From an uncultured Acetatifactor sp. (lineage in GTDB: Bacteria > Bacillota > Clostridia > Lachnospirales > Lachnospiraceae): a stretch of 47,576 nucleotides of DNA. Each line of letters opens with the position of its first letter. Within the stretch, counting starts at the first letter, position 1. A model generated the notes under the pieces. The model worked only from the letters and a program-made list of their open reading frames with translations, made no database searches and was not told the origin of the DNA. Shown one piece after another: positions 15,256 through 23,143 of the stretch. Made by a program: the position numbers and the translations under genes. The stretch is taken from positions 1 through 47,576 of the forward strand of contig CANREV010000021.1 of NCBI GenBank assembly GCA_947629645.1, written 5' to 3'.

Positions 15256-17409
15256 ATGTTTACGCTCTGGGGCCTTCTGGCGGGTCTGGCCGTCTGGCTG
15301 GAACTGGTCTATCATTTTGGCGGCTTTGGCTGGACAATGTTTAATCCTATATATGTACTTGCGCTGATCGCGGCCTGGTCGGGTGTGGCCACACTTCTCA
15401 TCGGCCTTTTGAGGGGGCGTTTGCAGAAAGTGTTATACTATTCAGCCATATGGGTGCCTGTGGTATGGACGGGAGCCCAGCTGGTGTATCTGCGTATTTT
15501 CAAACGTCCCCTTTTGTGGGACGCTGTGATTCAGGGAGGGCAGAACGCGCTGACCGACTACTGGAGAGAGACTTTGACAGGTATCTTTAAGGTATTGCCT
15601 GCCATTTTGCTGTTGATCCTGCCTGCCGTGATCTTTCCAAGTTTATTAAAACGGCATGGGTGGAAGCTTCCCCAGTTTGCCAGTCTCCAGATCATGCGTA
15701 CACTGGTAGTGATCGTGGCGGGTACCGCATGCAGTGTGATGGTATTGGAGATCGGCAAGATCACGAAACTTGATTTTTATGAAGAATATCGGGAATTTTA
15801 TGATCCGCTGACTGTGGCGGAGACTCTCGGAGTGCTGCCGCTGTTTCATGGAGATATGGCAAGCCATGGGCGCAGATTGCTGGCGGATTTGCAGCGTGAT
15901 GATGCAAAAGAAGAGTATATGGCGGCTGCCGTTTCGCTTCCTGCGGAAGGGGAAACGGCCGAGGGAAGAGTCGTTGAGGAGGGTAGCCGTCTTATGGACA
16001 GCGTGCGGGCTGCTGCTGTGAATGTTCCATCCAACGCTTCCGAGGGTCCCATAGAGACATCGGAGGTTGCAACGATTCCCAGGCCTTCTGAGGATCCTGT
16101 CATCAAGCCCTGTCAGTTTGCTCTGGATTATGATCTTCTGCATCAGCTTGCGGACAACGATCACCAGACCTGGCTTGCGGATTATATCGAAGAGCAGCAG
16201 CCGGTAAATACCAACGCCTACACTGGCATGTTTGAGGGATATAATCTGATCTTCCTGACGGCGGAAGGATTTTGTTCTTATGCGATAGACGAGGAACTGA
16301 CTCCTACCCTATACAGGCTGGCCAACTCGGGATTTGTGTGTGAAAATTATTATGTGCCGCTGTGGCAGACCAGCACCAGCGATGGGGAGTATGTGAATAT
16401 GACGGGTCTGATCCCCGATGGACAGTTCAGTATGCGCAACAGCGCGGCCAATGTGCAGCCTTTTGTGCTTCCGGCCTATTTTGCCAAAGAAGGCGTACAT
16501 TCCTACGCTTATCACGATAATACGCTTTCCTATTATGACAGGCATCTGAGCCATATCAATATGGGATATGATTTCAAAGCCTGCAAGCTGGGAGATTTAG
16601 AGGAAGAAGAATGGGGCAGCAGGATCTTTGCCATGGAGCAGCCTGACCAATGGCCGGCCTCCGATTACAACATGATGGTTGCTACCGTGCCGGAGTATGT
16701 AAACGATGAGCGCTTCCATGTCTACTATATGACTGTGTCCGGTCATATGAATTATAATTTCAGAGGAAACGCCATGTCCGGCAAAAATAAAGATCTGGTA
16801 GCGGACTTGGAACTGTCCGAAGGTCCTAGGGCGTATATTGCCTGCAACATAGAACTGGATAAAGCTTTGGAGAACCTGCTGGCCCAGCTGGAGGAAGCCG
16901 GACAGCTGGATAAGACAGTGATCTGTTTGAGCGCGGATCATTATCCTTATGGTTTGTCAGATGAGGAGTATATGGAGTTAGCAGGACGGGATCTGTCTTA
17001 CGGAAAAGATATGTACCGCAACACTTTGATTCTGTGGAATGCGGCTATGCAGGAACCCGTCTATATTGACAAGCCCTGCAGCTCTATCGATCTGCTTCCT
17101 ACCTTGCTGAATTTGTTTGGATTTGAGTATGATTCCAGAATGTACGCGGGACGGGATATCCTGTCTGACAGAGAGGGCATGGTAATCTTTAATAACCGGG
17201 ATTTTGTGACGGATTCCGTAATCTTTATTGAAAAGGGCGATATTACCACATGGCTGACAGATGAAAATGGAAACGACAGGATTTCCGATGAGGAAAAGGA
17301 AGCTTATCTGGAGACAGCCCGACAGGAAGTCAAGGATCGTTATAAATTCAGTGCATATATCCTGCAGGAGAATTATTACAGCGATGTGCTGCAGGCGATG
17401 ACTCCGTGA
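15256..17409 (+). CDS. LTA synthase family sulfatase (membrane phosphoglycerol transferase-like)
   Basis: A 717-residue protein with about five N-terminal membrane helices (to about residue 175), a variable linker, and a large extracellular sulfatase/alkaline-phosphatase-fold domain. The nucleophile Thr is in TSTSDGE (T374), and metal ligands include the DH of ICLSADHYPYG. Family members polymerise or transfer glycerol phosphate from phosphatidylglycerol onto lipoteichoic acid or glycans. ATG 15256 follows AAGAGGTG at 6 bases. It is longer than LtaS because of an Ala/Glu/Ser-rich insert around residues 210-280. No glycosyltransferase neighbour is present, so the precise polymer is unknown. 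Confidence 0.85.
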   Translation: MFTLWGLLAGLAVWLELVYHFGGFGWTMFNPIYVLALIAAWSGVATLLIGLLRGRLQKVLYYSAIWVPVVWTGAQLVYLRIFKRPLLWDAVIQGGQNALTDYWRETLTGIFKVLPAILLLILPAVIFPSLLKRHGWKLPQFASLQIMRTLVVIVAGTACSVMVLEIGKITKLDFYEEYREFYDPLTVAETLGVLPLFHGDMASHGRRLLADLQRDDAKEEYMAAAVSLPAEGETAEGRVVEEGSRLMDSVRAAAVNVPSNASEGPIETSEVATIPRPSEDPVIKPCQFALDYDLLHQLADNDHQTWLADYIEEQQPVNTNAYTGMFEGYNLIFLTAEGFCSYAIDEELTPTLYRLANSGFVCENYYVPLWQTSTSDGEYVNMTGLIPDGQFSMRNSAANVQPFVLPAYFAKEGVHSYAYHDNTLSYYDRHLSHINMGYDFKACKLGDLEEEEWGSRIFAMEQPDQWPASDYNMMVATVPEYVNDERFHVYYMTVSGHMNYNFRGNAMSGKNKDLVADLELSEGPRAYIACNIELDKALENLLAQLEEAGQLDKTVICLSADHYPYGLSDEEYMELAGRDLSYGKDMYRNTLILWNAAMQEPVYIDKPCSSIDLLPTLLNLFGFEYDSRMYAGRDILSDREGMVIFNNRDFVTDSVIFIEKGDITTWLTDENGNDRISDEEKEAYLETARQEVKDRYKFSAYILQENYYSDVLQAMTP

Positions 17410-17541
17410 TGGGAAAACATTTATGATAAAAACAGAATACTTCGCGTCATTTGTTATATGCAGGCACATCCGCTGGGTTCATTGCCAGAGGAAATTCTCC
17501 GGCCTGCATTAAAAGGCAGAATATAAAAAAGGAGAAAAAAG

Positions 17542-17964
17542 ATGAAATATGTTTATCCGGTTATTTTTACTCAACTGCATGATGATAAAGATACGGTTTT
17601 GATAGAAGTTCCCGATTTGGAAATATTGACGGAAGGCTTTGGCATGGCCGATGCCGTCTATATGGCAAGGGATGCGATCGGCTCGAAAGGCGTCAGCCTT
17701 GAAGATGCGGGAAAGGATATTCCGATCCCCAGTGAATATGGCAGTATTGATATGACAGCGGGCGCTTTTGCAAAGGAAGGTACGGGATGTGTCTCTCTGG
17801 TGGATATTGATTTCACGGAATATCGGAGGCGGGCAGATAATAAAACAGTTCGCCGCAATGTCACGATTCCAAACTGGCTGAATCAGGAGGCGGAGAAAGC
17901 GCATATCAATGTCTCCAGAGTCTTGCAGGAGGCGCTTATGGTAAAGTTAAATGTGTCGAGATAA
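17542..17964 (+). CDS. HicB family antitoxin-like protein (orphan)
   Basis: A 140-residue protein with an N-terminal HicB partial RNase-H-like fold (VYPVIFTQLHDDKDTVLIEV, PDLEILTEGF, then AVYMARDAIG) and a C-terminal ribbon-helix-helix (RRNVTIPNWLNQEAEKAHI, then VSRVLQEAL) for DNA binding. HicB proteins neutralise the HicA mRNA interferase and repress their operon. Neither the 132 bases upstream nor the 285 bases downstream encode a HicA-like protein, so it is an orphan. AAAGGAG precedes the ATG. 17965-18249 shows no gene, only a short GAGGG/CCCTC hairpin near 17979. Confidence 0.8.
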   Translation: MKYVYPVIFTQLHDDKDTVLIEVPDLEILTEGFGMADAVYMARDAIGSKGVSLEDAGKDIPIPSEYGSIDMTAGAFAKEGTGCVSLVDIDFTEYRRRADNKTVRRNVTIPNWLNQEAEKAHINVSRVLQEALMVKLNVSR

Positions 17965-18249
17965 ATACATTGTTGCAGGAGGGCATCCCTCAGGTCGTAG
18001 ATGGAGGGGCACACAAAAGGCCATGTAAAATGAAATACCAAGACGTTTTGCTTCGTGCACCCTAAACCAGCTATTTTCGTACCAGATACAGAGAGATGTC
18101 CATCCGTATGGCTCATTCATCTGAGATATAAACTAAAAATTTATTAAAAAATAAGGAAAAAACACTTGACTAAACAGGGCGGATGATTGGAGACAAATGA
18201 CATATGAATTGTTTGGTTAAAAAAAGAAAGAGTTTTTTCGGAAGACATA

Positions 18250-18513
18250 ATGAGCTTTGTAGTGGAATGGAATGAAGAAAATAGTCTTCATGAATCCATA
18301 AATCAGAGCATCCGAGAGCTAGTGGAAAAAGAAGAGAGTGGAAATCCGGATTTCCAAGGCCGGAAAATCTATGGGACAGGATATCATGTCATACAGGCAA
18401 ACGAGGAAGAATTGGTTGTGAGATGTTGGATTTTTGCGGAGAATGAGCGGGAGGTAATCCTTCAGATTTCCGTTGATTTAGCAACGGGAGAATGCAGGGG
18501 ATCGATTTGGTAG
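18250..18513 (+). CDS. Small hypothetical protein
   Basis: An 87-residue acidic protein of unknown family (start MSFVVEWNEENSLHESINQS; end LQISVDLATGECRGSIW). There is no signal peptide or membrane segment. A weak CGGAAG site precedes the ATG. A clear terminator lies downstream at 18605, which supports a real transcript. Confidence 0.5.
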   Translation: MSFVVEWNEENSLHESINQSIRELVEKEESGNPDFQGRKIYGTGYHVIQANEEELVVRCWIFAENEREVILQISVDLATGECRGSIW

Positions 18514-18604
18514 CCAGGGAGTATGTTTCTTTTTCAAATGACTTTTGGGATACCCTCATTTGACTTCTGGCTGGTTATGAACCCTCATGCTTCCTCTGAC
18601 ATTT

Positions 18605-18640
18605 CCTGACATTTTCATCTGTTTTTTGTCAGGTTTTTTT
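18605..18640 (+). terminator. Rho-independent terminator
   Basis: CCTGACA (18605-18611) pairs with TGTCAGG (18627-18633), followed by seven T. It ends the transcript of the small gene at 18250. Confidence 0.8.
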
Positions 18641-18962
18641 ATCTTGGTTTTAATGCGTTGATTTCCATGCCCTCATATCCTGTATGCATTTCTATATTCA
18701 GTCGTTGGTCCGGCTGTAATTTAAGCTTATCCGGTCCATATTTACGGAGTATGCGCTTCGGCATTTTTCTGTCTTTAACTGTCGATGGGGCATCCTGCGC
18801 TCTGGAGATAAACTGTGCATTTGCAGGCAATGCTTTTAACTGATATAACGCTGTACGAGCATTCTCCTTACATTGATTATAAATCTGAAGCGCAATCGGA
18901 ATATTAATCCTTGCCGGACATACTTCATTTTTTAAGTTTCCCCGTATGGATTGCTGCAGCAT
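18639..18962 (-). CDS. Unrecognised protein, probably a C-terminal fragment
   Basis: A 107-residue basic frame (middle: KMPKRILRKYGPDKLKLQ; end: MHTGYEGMEINALKPR) with no family I can name. There is no convincing ribosome site before its ATG. Upstream, between 18962 and 19028, coding-like sequence continues in another frame (ITIGNGISFIRNAAA), which suggests a frameshifted or 5'-truncated gene. It could be co-transcribed with the flavodoxin operon, of which it would be the last member. Confidence 0.35.
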   Translation of the reverse strand: MLQQSIRGNLKNEVCPARINIPIALQIYNQCKENARTALYQLKALPANAQFISRAQDAPSTVKDRKMPKRILRKYGPDKLKLQPDQRLNIEMHTGYEGMEINALKPR

Positions 18963-19028
18963 TTCTAATAAAACTTATGCCGTTGCCAATAGTGATCCGG
19001 TCTGTGAGATTGTGTTTTCGTTCTTCCT

Positions 19029-19550
19029 TTATTTCAAACCGATTTTATGTACCCATTTTTCGAGTTCTCCGTCACAGGCAGCAACATGATCACCATGGAT
19101 AGCCAGTCCCTCTGTAAGCCTTGATCCGGGACAAAGCATCGCAATATCCCGCAGAGAATTAGAAAAACCGCTGCCGCCGTGTGTGATCAGCGGGCAGATT
19201 GTCTTTCCAAAGAAGTCATAGCTTTCAAGGAATGTAAAGAGCGCCATAGGCATAGTTGTCCACCAGTTTGGAAACGCAAGGATAACCGTATCGTATTCGT
19301 CCATATTCTCCACCCGCGCCCTCAGCTTCGGGCGGGCATTCTGCTCGTATTCCTGTTTGGCAATCTCAATTTTTTTCATGTGGTCATCAGGATATTTTTG
19401 TACCGTGTCAATATAAAAAAGGTCGCTTTCCACCATGGCATGGAGCTTCTTTGCAACAACTTCGGTATTGCCAACCTCCAGATTTTTGATTCCGCCATGA
19501 GAATAATTTTGTCCCGCATGGGAGAAGTACGCAATCAATGTTTTTGCCAT
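19029..19550 (-). CDS. Flavodoxin
   Basis: A 173-residue FMN-binding electron carrier: AKTLIAYFSHAGQNYSHGGI is the phosphate-binding loop region, YDTVILAFPNWWTTMPMAL the second flavin loop, and ICPLITHGGSGFSNSLRDI the third. ATG 19550 is preferred to 19556 because AGGAG lies 9 rather than 3 bases upstream. It is the third gene of an operon with an SDR oxidoreductase (13-base gap) and a 4Fe-4S aldo/keto reductase, so it may shuttle electrons for them. Confidence 0.85.
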   Translation of the reverse strand: MAKTLIAYFSHAGQNYSHGGIKNLEVGNTEVVAKKLHAMVESDLFYIDTVQKYPDDHMKKIEIAKQEYEQNARPKLRARVENMDEYDTVILAFPNWWTTMPMALFTFLESYDFFGKTICPLITHGGSGFSNSLRDIAMLCPGSRLTEGLAIHGDHVAACDGELEKWVHKIGLK

Positions 19551-19562
19551 TTTCATTTTCTC

Positions 19563-20417
19563 CTATCTTATGTGAAGATTAAATCTGCCGCTTTTCAGAG
19601 ATGCAATCACGCCACCATCGATCAGCAGATCGGTGCCTGTAATAAATCCGGCGTCCGGTCCCAGCAGGAACGCTCCTGCCGCCGCGATTTCGTCCGATGT
19701 CCCCGCGCACCGCACGGCGGAGCAGTCAATCATATTCTGGTAAGTATTGTCCGGCGCGTTGAACTCATCATAGGCAAGCGGTGTAACAATAATGCCGGGA
19801 CTTATGGTATTGATTCTTGCGCCCCGGTCTGCCCATGTCGTAGCCGCCGCCGTGCGTACACGAAGCTGGTTTGCCCGTTTCGACACGATATAGGCTGCCC
19901 CCGGATTGGGCGTTTTTGATCCGTCAAGACAAGGGAGAGAAGAAAGCTGATCTGTCGGCGTCATGGCGAGGGCTTCCTCATCCTCGGCGGTGAGCGCATG
20001 AGGCATATACCCTGTCTGGCTTGAAACGACCAAGCCTGCGCCGCCCCTTGCCATCACTTCCCCAAAAGCGTCAATGGCGTAGGATGTGCCGATCAGGTCA
20101 AGTTCTATGATATGTTCAGGACTTGCCTGACTGGGGGACGCGCCCGCCGTATGGATATAATACATGACTGGGCCAAGAGACGCCGCTTTCTTTGCAAACG
20201 CCCTGACTGACTTTTCATCACAGGCATCCACAATCTGCGTCTCCACATCGTATCCGCTGTAGGTGAACTCATGGGACACCCGCTCCAGCGCTTTTTCACT
20301 GATGTCGCCAAGCAGAATCTTTTTGCCCGCAGCAATCCGGCGGACAATGGCGCATCCCATGCTGCCTGCTCCTAAAAGGACTACAACTTCTTTGTTTTCG
20401 TTACGATCTAAAATCAT
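19563..20417 (-). CDS. SDR family NAD(P)-dependent oxidoreductase
   Basis: A 284-residue short-chain dehydrogenase. It has a nucleotide-binding glycine motif (VVVLLGAGSMGCAIVRRIA), a catalytic Ser region (GLVVSSQTGYMP), the YxxxK motif in AAYIVSKRANQ, and the C-terminal FITGTDLLIDGG typical of classical SDRs. The glycine motif is GAGSMGCAI rather than the usual TGxxxGIG. Substrate unknown. It lies 13 bases after the aldo/keto reductase and before the flavodoxin gene, on one transcript. Confidence 0.87.
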   Translation of the reverse strand: MILDRNENKEVVVLLGAGSMGCAIVRRIAAGKKILLGDISEKALERVSHEFTYSGYDVETQIVDACDEKSVRAFAKKAASLGPVMYYIHTAGASPSQASPEHIIELDLIGTSYAIDAFGEVMARGGAGLVVSSQTGYMPHALTAEDEEALAMTPTDQLSSLPCLDGSKTPNPGAAYIVSKRANQLRVRTAAATTWADRGARINTISPGIIVTPLAYDEFNAPDNTYQNMIDCSAVRCAGTSDEIAAAGAFLLGPDAGFITGTDLLIDGGVIASLKSGRFNLHIR

Positions 20418-20430
20418 CAGGATTTCCCCC

Positions 20431-21534
20431 TTATACCTTCATCATCTCTGCACACTGTTTCAGATGATCCACGATTTTTAAATGCTGCGGGCAGGCGCGC
20501 TCACACTGCCTGCATTCGATACAGTCAGCGGCGCGGTGTCCTTCCGGGATGGCCGCATAACGTTCCTTCGCCTGCGCGGTCTGACCGCTTCCCAGCTGTA
20601 AATTTGCCGCCGCAAAAATATCGGGGATCGGTATCTGCTTCGGGCAGCCGTCCGTGCAGTAGTGGCAGGCGGTGCATGGAATCTCCGCAGAATTGCCGAG
20701 TATTTTCTGCGCTTTGCGGATGATCTTCTGCTCCTCCTCATCAAGCGGCTGAAAGTTTTTCATATAGGAAAGGTTATCTTCCATCTGGGCAAGGTTCGAC
20801 ATTCCCGATAGCACAGTGATGATCCCGTCCAGACTTGCGACAAAACGGATCGCCCATGATGCAAAAGATGCGTCCGGCGCATAGTCATGGAACAGCTTTT
20901 GCACTTCTTTGGGCGGATTCGCCAGCTTGCCGCCCTTCACCGGCTCCATGACGACAATCGACTTTCCATGCTTTCTCGCCACTTCATAATTGGCGCGGGA
21001 AGATACGGTCGGATCGTTCCAGTCGGCGTAATTGATCTGGAGCTGAATAAAATCAACCTCCGGATGTTCCGTAAGAAGCCTGTCAAGCAGCCCTGGTCCC
21101 GCATGAAATGAAAATCCAAAGTTTTTAATGAGTCCCTCCGCTTTGCGCTCCTTTACAAATTCCCAAATATGATATTCATCGTACTTTTTATAATTGTTTT
21201 CCATGAAAGCGTGCATCAGGTAATAGTCAAAATATCCTGCTCCGGTACGCTCCAGACTCTTATAAAACTGTTCTTTCGCACTCTTTTCATCATGGCACAT
21301 CATAAAAGCATTCAGCTTCGTTGCCAGCGTGTAGGATTCTCTCGGATAACGGTCAACCAGCGCCTTTTTGATGTCCGTCTCCGATGTGCCGTACACAAAC
21401 GCCGTATCAAAATAGGTAAAGCCTGCTTCCATGAATAAATCCACCATCTTCTTTACCTGTTCAATATCTGTTCCCACCCCTTTTTGCGGCAGGCGCATCA
21501 ATCCGAAACCCAGCTTCGGAGTTTTTTTTTCCAA
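20431..21534 (-). CDS. Aldo/keto reductase with C-terminal 4Fe-4S domain
   Basis: A 367-residue reductase: AKR barrel (PKLGFGLMRLPQKG; TYFDTAFVYGTSE with the catalytic D and Y; later IRFVASLDGIITVLSGMS) plus a C-terminal ferredoxin-like tail with CTACHYCTDGCPKQIPIP and CIECRQCERACPQHL, which bind two clusters. The frame shown starts at TTG 21534 without a ribosome site. A good site (AGGGG) and ATG at 21547 (MSDYFG) lie upstream but in a different frame, separated by a run of nine A (21522-21530 on the plus strand). With eight A the two would join. It is either phase-variable, made by slippage, or a sequencing error. Confidence 0.82.
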   Translation of the reverse strand: MEKKTPKLGFGLMRLPQKGVGTDIEQVKKMVDLFMEAGFTYFDTAFVYGTSETDIKKALVDRYPRESYTLATKLNAFMMCHDEKSAKEQFYKSLERTGAGYFDYYLMHAFMENNYKKYDEYHIWEFVKERKAEGLIKNFGFSFHAGPGLLDRLLTEHPEVDFIQLQINYADWNDPTVSSRANYEVARKHGKSIVVMEPVKGGKLANPPKEVQKLFHDYAPDASFASWAIRFVASLDGIITVLSGMSNLAQMEDNLSYMKNFQPLDEEEQKIIRKAQKILGNSAEIPCTACHYCTDGCPKQIPIPDIFAAANLQLGSGQTAQAKERYAAIPEGHRAADCIECRQCERACPQHLKIVDHLKQCAEMMKV

Positions 21535-21549
21535 AATAATCCGACATTA

Positions 21550-21693
21550 TCACAGCCCCTTTCCTTTTTCTGCATTTTCAAGCATTTTTATTATCTTTGC
21601 AGGATTCCCGCCAACGACTGCATTTGCCGGAACATCCTTCACAACCACCGCGCCTGCCGCAATCACAGCGCTATCCCCTATCGCCAGGTCGTT
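21550..21693 (-). pseudogene. C-terminal remnant of a hexapeptide-repeat acetyltransferase
   Basis: Forty-seven codons ending just before the aldo/keto reductase start match the end of a LacA/Maa-type left-handed beta-helix acetyltransferase: [20 protein letters not shown] followed by [16 protein letters not shown]. The upstream part of the enzyme is absent. The stop TGA is followed directly by the ATG at 21547, so the old gene was once translationally linked to the reductase operon. Confidence 0.75.
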
Positions 21694-21782
21694 TTGCGCA
21701 TGCTGCCACAAACTCTAAGTCCCATGCCAACATTATACTGCTCGCATGATTATGACACCACAACATTTCCGCCAGAAAGAGG

Positions 21783-21817
21783 TTTATGCCACATTTCATG
21801 CAAAAATGCGGCATAAA
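21783..21817. promoter_or_regulatory. Palindrome between divergent TetR and reductase operon
   Basis: Arms of 14 bases with one mismatch: TTTATGCCACATTT (21783-21796) and AAATGCGGCATAAA (21804-21817). It lies in the gap between the TetR gene and the oppositely read acetyltransferase-relic/AKR operon, so it is a good candidate operator for that TetR protein. Confidence 0.6.
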
Positions 21818-21886
21818 TACACACGAGTTGATTTTTACACATGAATGAATTAAAATAAAATATATATTTTCTATGGAGGAGTGGTT

Positions 21887-22462
21887 ATGTCAAATACAGG
21901 AAAAGAAGATCTCCGCGTCATACGAACAAGGGAAGCTATCCGCAAAGCTTTTGAAGATATGCTCTGTGAAATGGATTATGATAAAATCTCAATCAAAGAA
22001 CTCAGCGAACGTGCAAGGATCAACCGTAAAACATTTTATCTTCATTACAGCTCGTTGGATGACCTGCTGCGAGAATTGCAGAACGAAATGGCAAGAGATT
22101 TCATAAAACGCACGCAGGGACTCTCGCGCCCGCATGATATGGATAAGATCACAAGAGAATTCTTTTTGACCTGCGAGGAAGGCGGGCGGCTTTACGAAAG
22201 GCTTACATGCAGCGGCGGTCTCCACTACATCAGCAGGCGCATCACAAATGAGATCATGAGCGAAACGTGGGGCGCAGACAGCAGAAAGGCGCAGGCCGAT
22301 CCCTATATTCAAAATATCATAATGACCTTTGTTTCCCAAAGTACCATCGAAATCTATAAGCAATGGGTGGCAGACGGCAGAAAAATCCCTTTGGAGGATA
22401 TCATTGAACTGACATCCAAGCTGGTCTGTAAAGGATTGGAAGATTTACGTCTCCCGTATTAA
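21887..22462 (+). CDS. TetR/AcrR family transcriptional regulator
   Basis: A 191-residue regulator. Its N-terminal helix-turn-helix (REAIRKAFEDMLCEMDYDKI, then SIKELSERARINRKTFYLHY) is the DhaS/YbjK-like subgroup, and the C-terminal domain has WVADGRKIPLEDIIEL, common in clostridial members. ATG 21887 is chosen over GTG 21881 because GGAGGAG lies 7-8 bases upstream. It probably controls the divergent AKR/SDR/flavodoxin operon via the 21783-21817 palindrome. Confidence 0.85.
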   Translation: MSNTGKEDLRVIRTREAIRKAFEDMLCEMDYDKISIKELSERARINRKTFYLHYSSLDDLLRELQNEMARDFIKRTQGLSRPHDMDKITREFFLTCEEGGRLYERLTCSGGLHYISRRITNEIMSETWGADSRKAQADPYIQNIIMTFVSQSTIEIYKQWVADGRKIPLEDIIELTSKLVCKGLEDLRLPY

Positions 22463-22479
22463 ACCATAACTGCATAACT

Positions 22480-22545
22480 GCCACTTTTTCAAAAAGGTTG
22501 CATATCTTGCGTTTCCGCTGGTATGCAACCTTTTTTGGAAGTGGC
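22480..22545 (+). terminator. Long terminator hairpin after the TetR gene
   Basis: The inner stem AAAAAGGTTGCATA (22491-22504) pairs with TATGCAACCTTTTTT (22522-22536). Outer arms GCCACTT (22480-22486) and AAGTGGC (22539-22545) extend it. The T-run inside the 3' arm gives a terminator on either strand. Confidence 0.75.
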
Positions 22546-22593
22546 GACAGAAAAAAGTCTGGAAAGAGTATATATATACATTTTAATATTTTT

Positions 22594-22636
22594 CAAACAA
22601 AACTTGAAAGTTTCACAAACATTCAGGCGGTACAAT
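22594..22636 (+). promoter_or_regulatory. Two-component operator/promoter, copy 1
   Basis: CAAAC at 22594-22598 and again at 22616-22620, exactly 22 bases apart, with CTTGAAAGTTTC between, then 10 bases to a -10 TACAAT (22631-22636). The same layout recurs at 25814-25856. Direct repeats two helical turns apart, ending near the -35 position, suit an OmpR-type activator, presumably the response regulator at 23144. Confidence 0.7.
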
Positions 22637-22671
22637 ACAGACATCAAATAAATCAAAGGAGGGCATTCCAA

Positions 22672-22770
22672 ATGAAGAAATTTATCATTCCCGCAGTCGT
22701 TACAGCCATAGCCGGTGCTGCGGCGGCAGTTATCGCAGTTATCCGCCGCAAAACGGCAAATCAATATTGA
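22672..22770 (+). CDS. 32-residue membrane peptide
   Basis: A very short gene: ATG 22672, stop at 22768-22770, with AAGGAGGG upstream. The product is one hydrophobic helix (FIIPAVVTAIAGAAAAVIAV) flanked by Lys at the N-terminus and RRKTANQY at the C-terminus, so it is a single-pass membrane peptide. It is the first gene behind the copy 1 operator and is followed 21 bases later by a 73-residue gene with its own AGGAGGG site. A role as accessory, sensor or target of the adjacent two-component system is inferred from position only. Confidence 0.65.
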   Translation: MKKFIIPAVVTAIAGAAAAVIAVIRRKTANQY

Positions 22771-22791
22771 ACATACAGGAGGGATTTTATC

Positions 22792-23013
22792 ATGGCAAAA
22801 TCAAAGCTGGTACAGGCAAACGAAAAAATCGCCGATGTGGTTGTTGGCGGATACAGGAAAATGGAAGACGGCGTTGTAGGCGCATACAGAAAAGTCGAGG
22901 ACGGATTCGTGGATAAGTTCCTGACCCATGAGGGCGAAACCGTAGAGGACGCTAAAAAGCGGCTTCACGAGGAACAGGCTCAGCGCGAAACGGAGGCGAA
23001 AAAAATTTTTTGA
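22792..23013 (+). CDS. Small repeat protein (GGYRKMEDG type)
   Basis: A 73-residue soluble, charged protein with an internal duplication: VVGGYRKMEDG, VVGAYRKVEDG, then FVDKFLTHEGETVEDAKKRL. The C-terminal half is helical and charge-rich. I recognise it as a type seen in clostridial two-component loci but know no function. It has a strong AGGAGGG ribosome site and belongs to the transcript starting near 22643. Confidence 0.7.
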   Translation: MAKSKLVQANEKIADVVVGGYRKMEDGVVGAYRKVEDGFVDKFLTHEGETVEDAKKRLHEEQAQRETEAKKIF

Positions 23014-23026
23014 GAAACCCGAAACG

Positions 23027-23058
23027 CAAACAAAACTTTAACATTTGGGTGTTATAAT
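23027..23058 (+). promoter_or_regulatory. Promoter of the two-component genes, degenerate operator
   Basis: CAAAC (23027-23031) followed by AAAACTTTAACATTTG resembles the first half of the operator at 22594 and 25814, but the second CAAAC is missing. A -10 TATAAT is at 23053-23058. This would give the response regulator gene its own, differently controlled start. Confidence 0.5.
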
Positions 23059-23061
23059 ATC

Positions 23062-23113
23062 ATTGACAGCCTTGCAAAAATGCCCTTGCAGACATTTTTG
23101 CTTCGCTGTCAAT
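23062..23113 (+). other. 52-base two-part hairpin in the response-regulator leader
   Basis: Outer stem ATTGACAGC (23062-23070) / GCTGTCAAT (23105-23113), symmetric 3x3 internal loop, then inner stem GCAAAAATG (23074-23082) / CATTTTTGC (23093-23101) around a 10-base loop. All 18 pairs are perfect. It begins within a few bases of the expected transcription start from the TATAAT at 23053, so it would form the 5' end of the mRNA, or act as a DNA operator. There is no T-run, so it is not a plain terminator. Confidence 0.65.
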
Positions 23114-23143
23114 AAGAAAAACGGATTTACGGAGGCACATATT

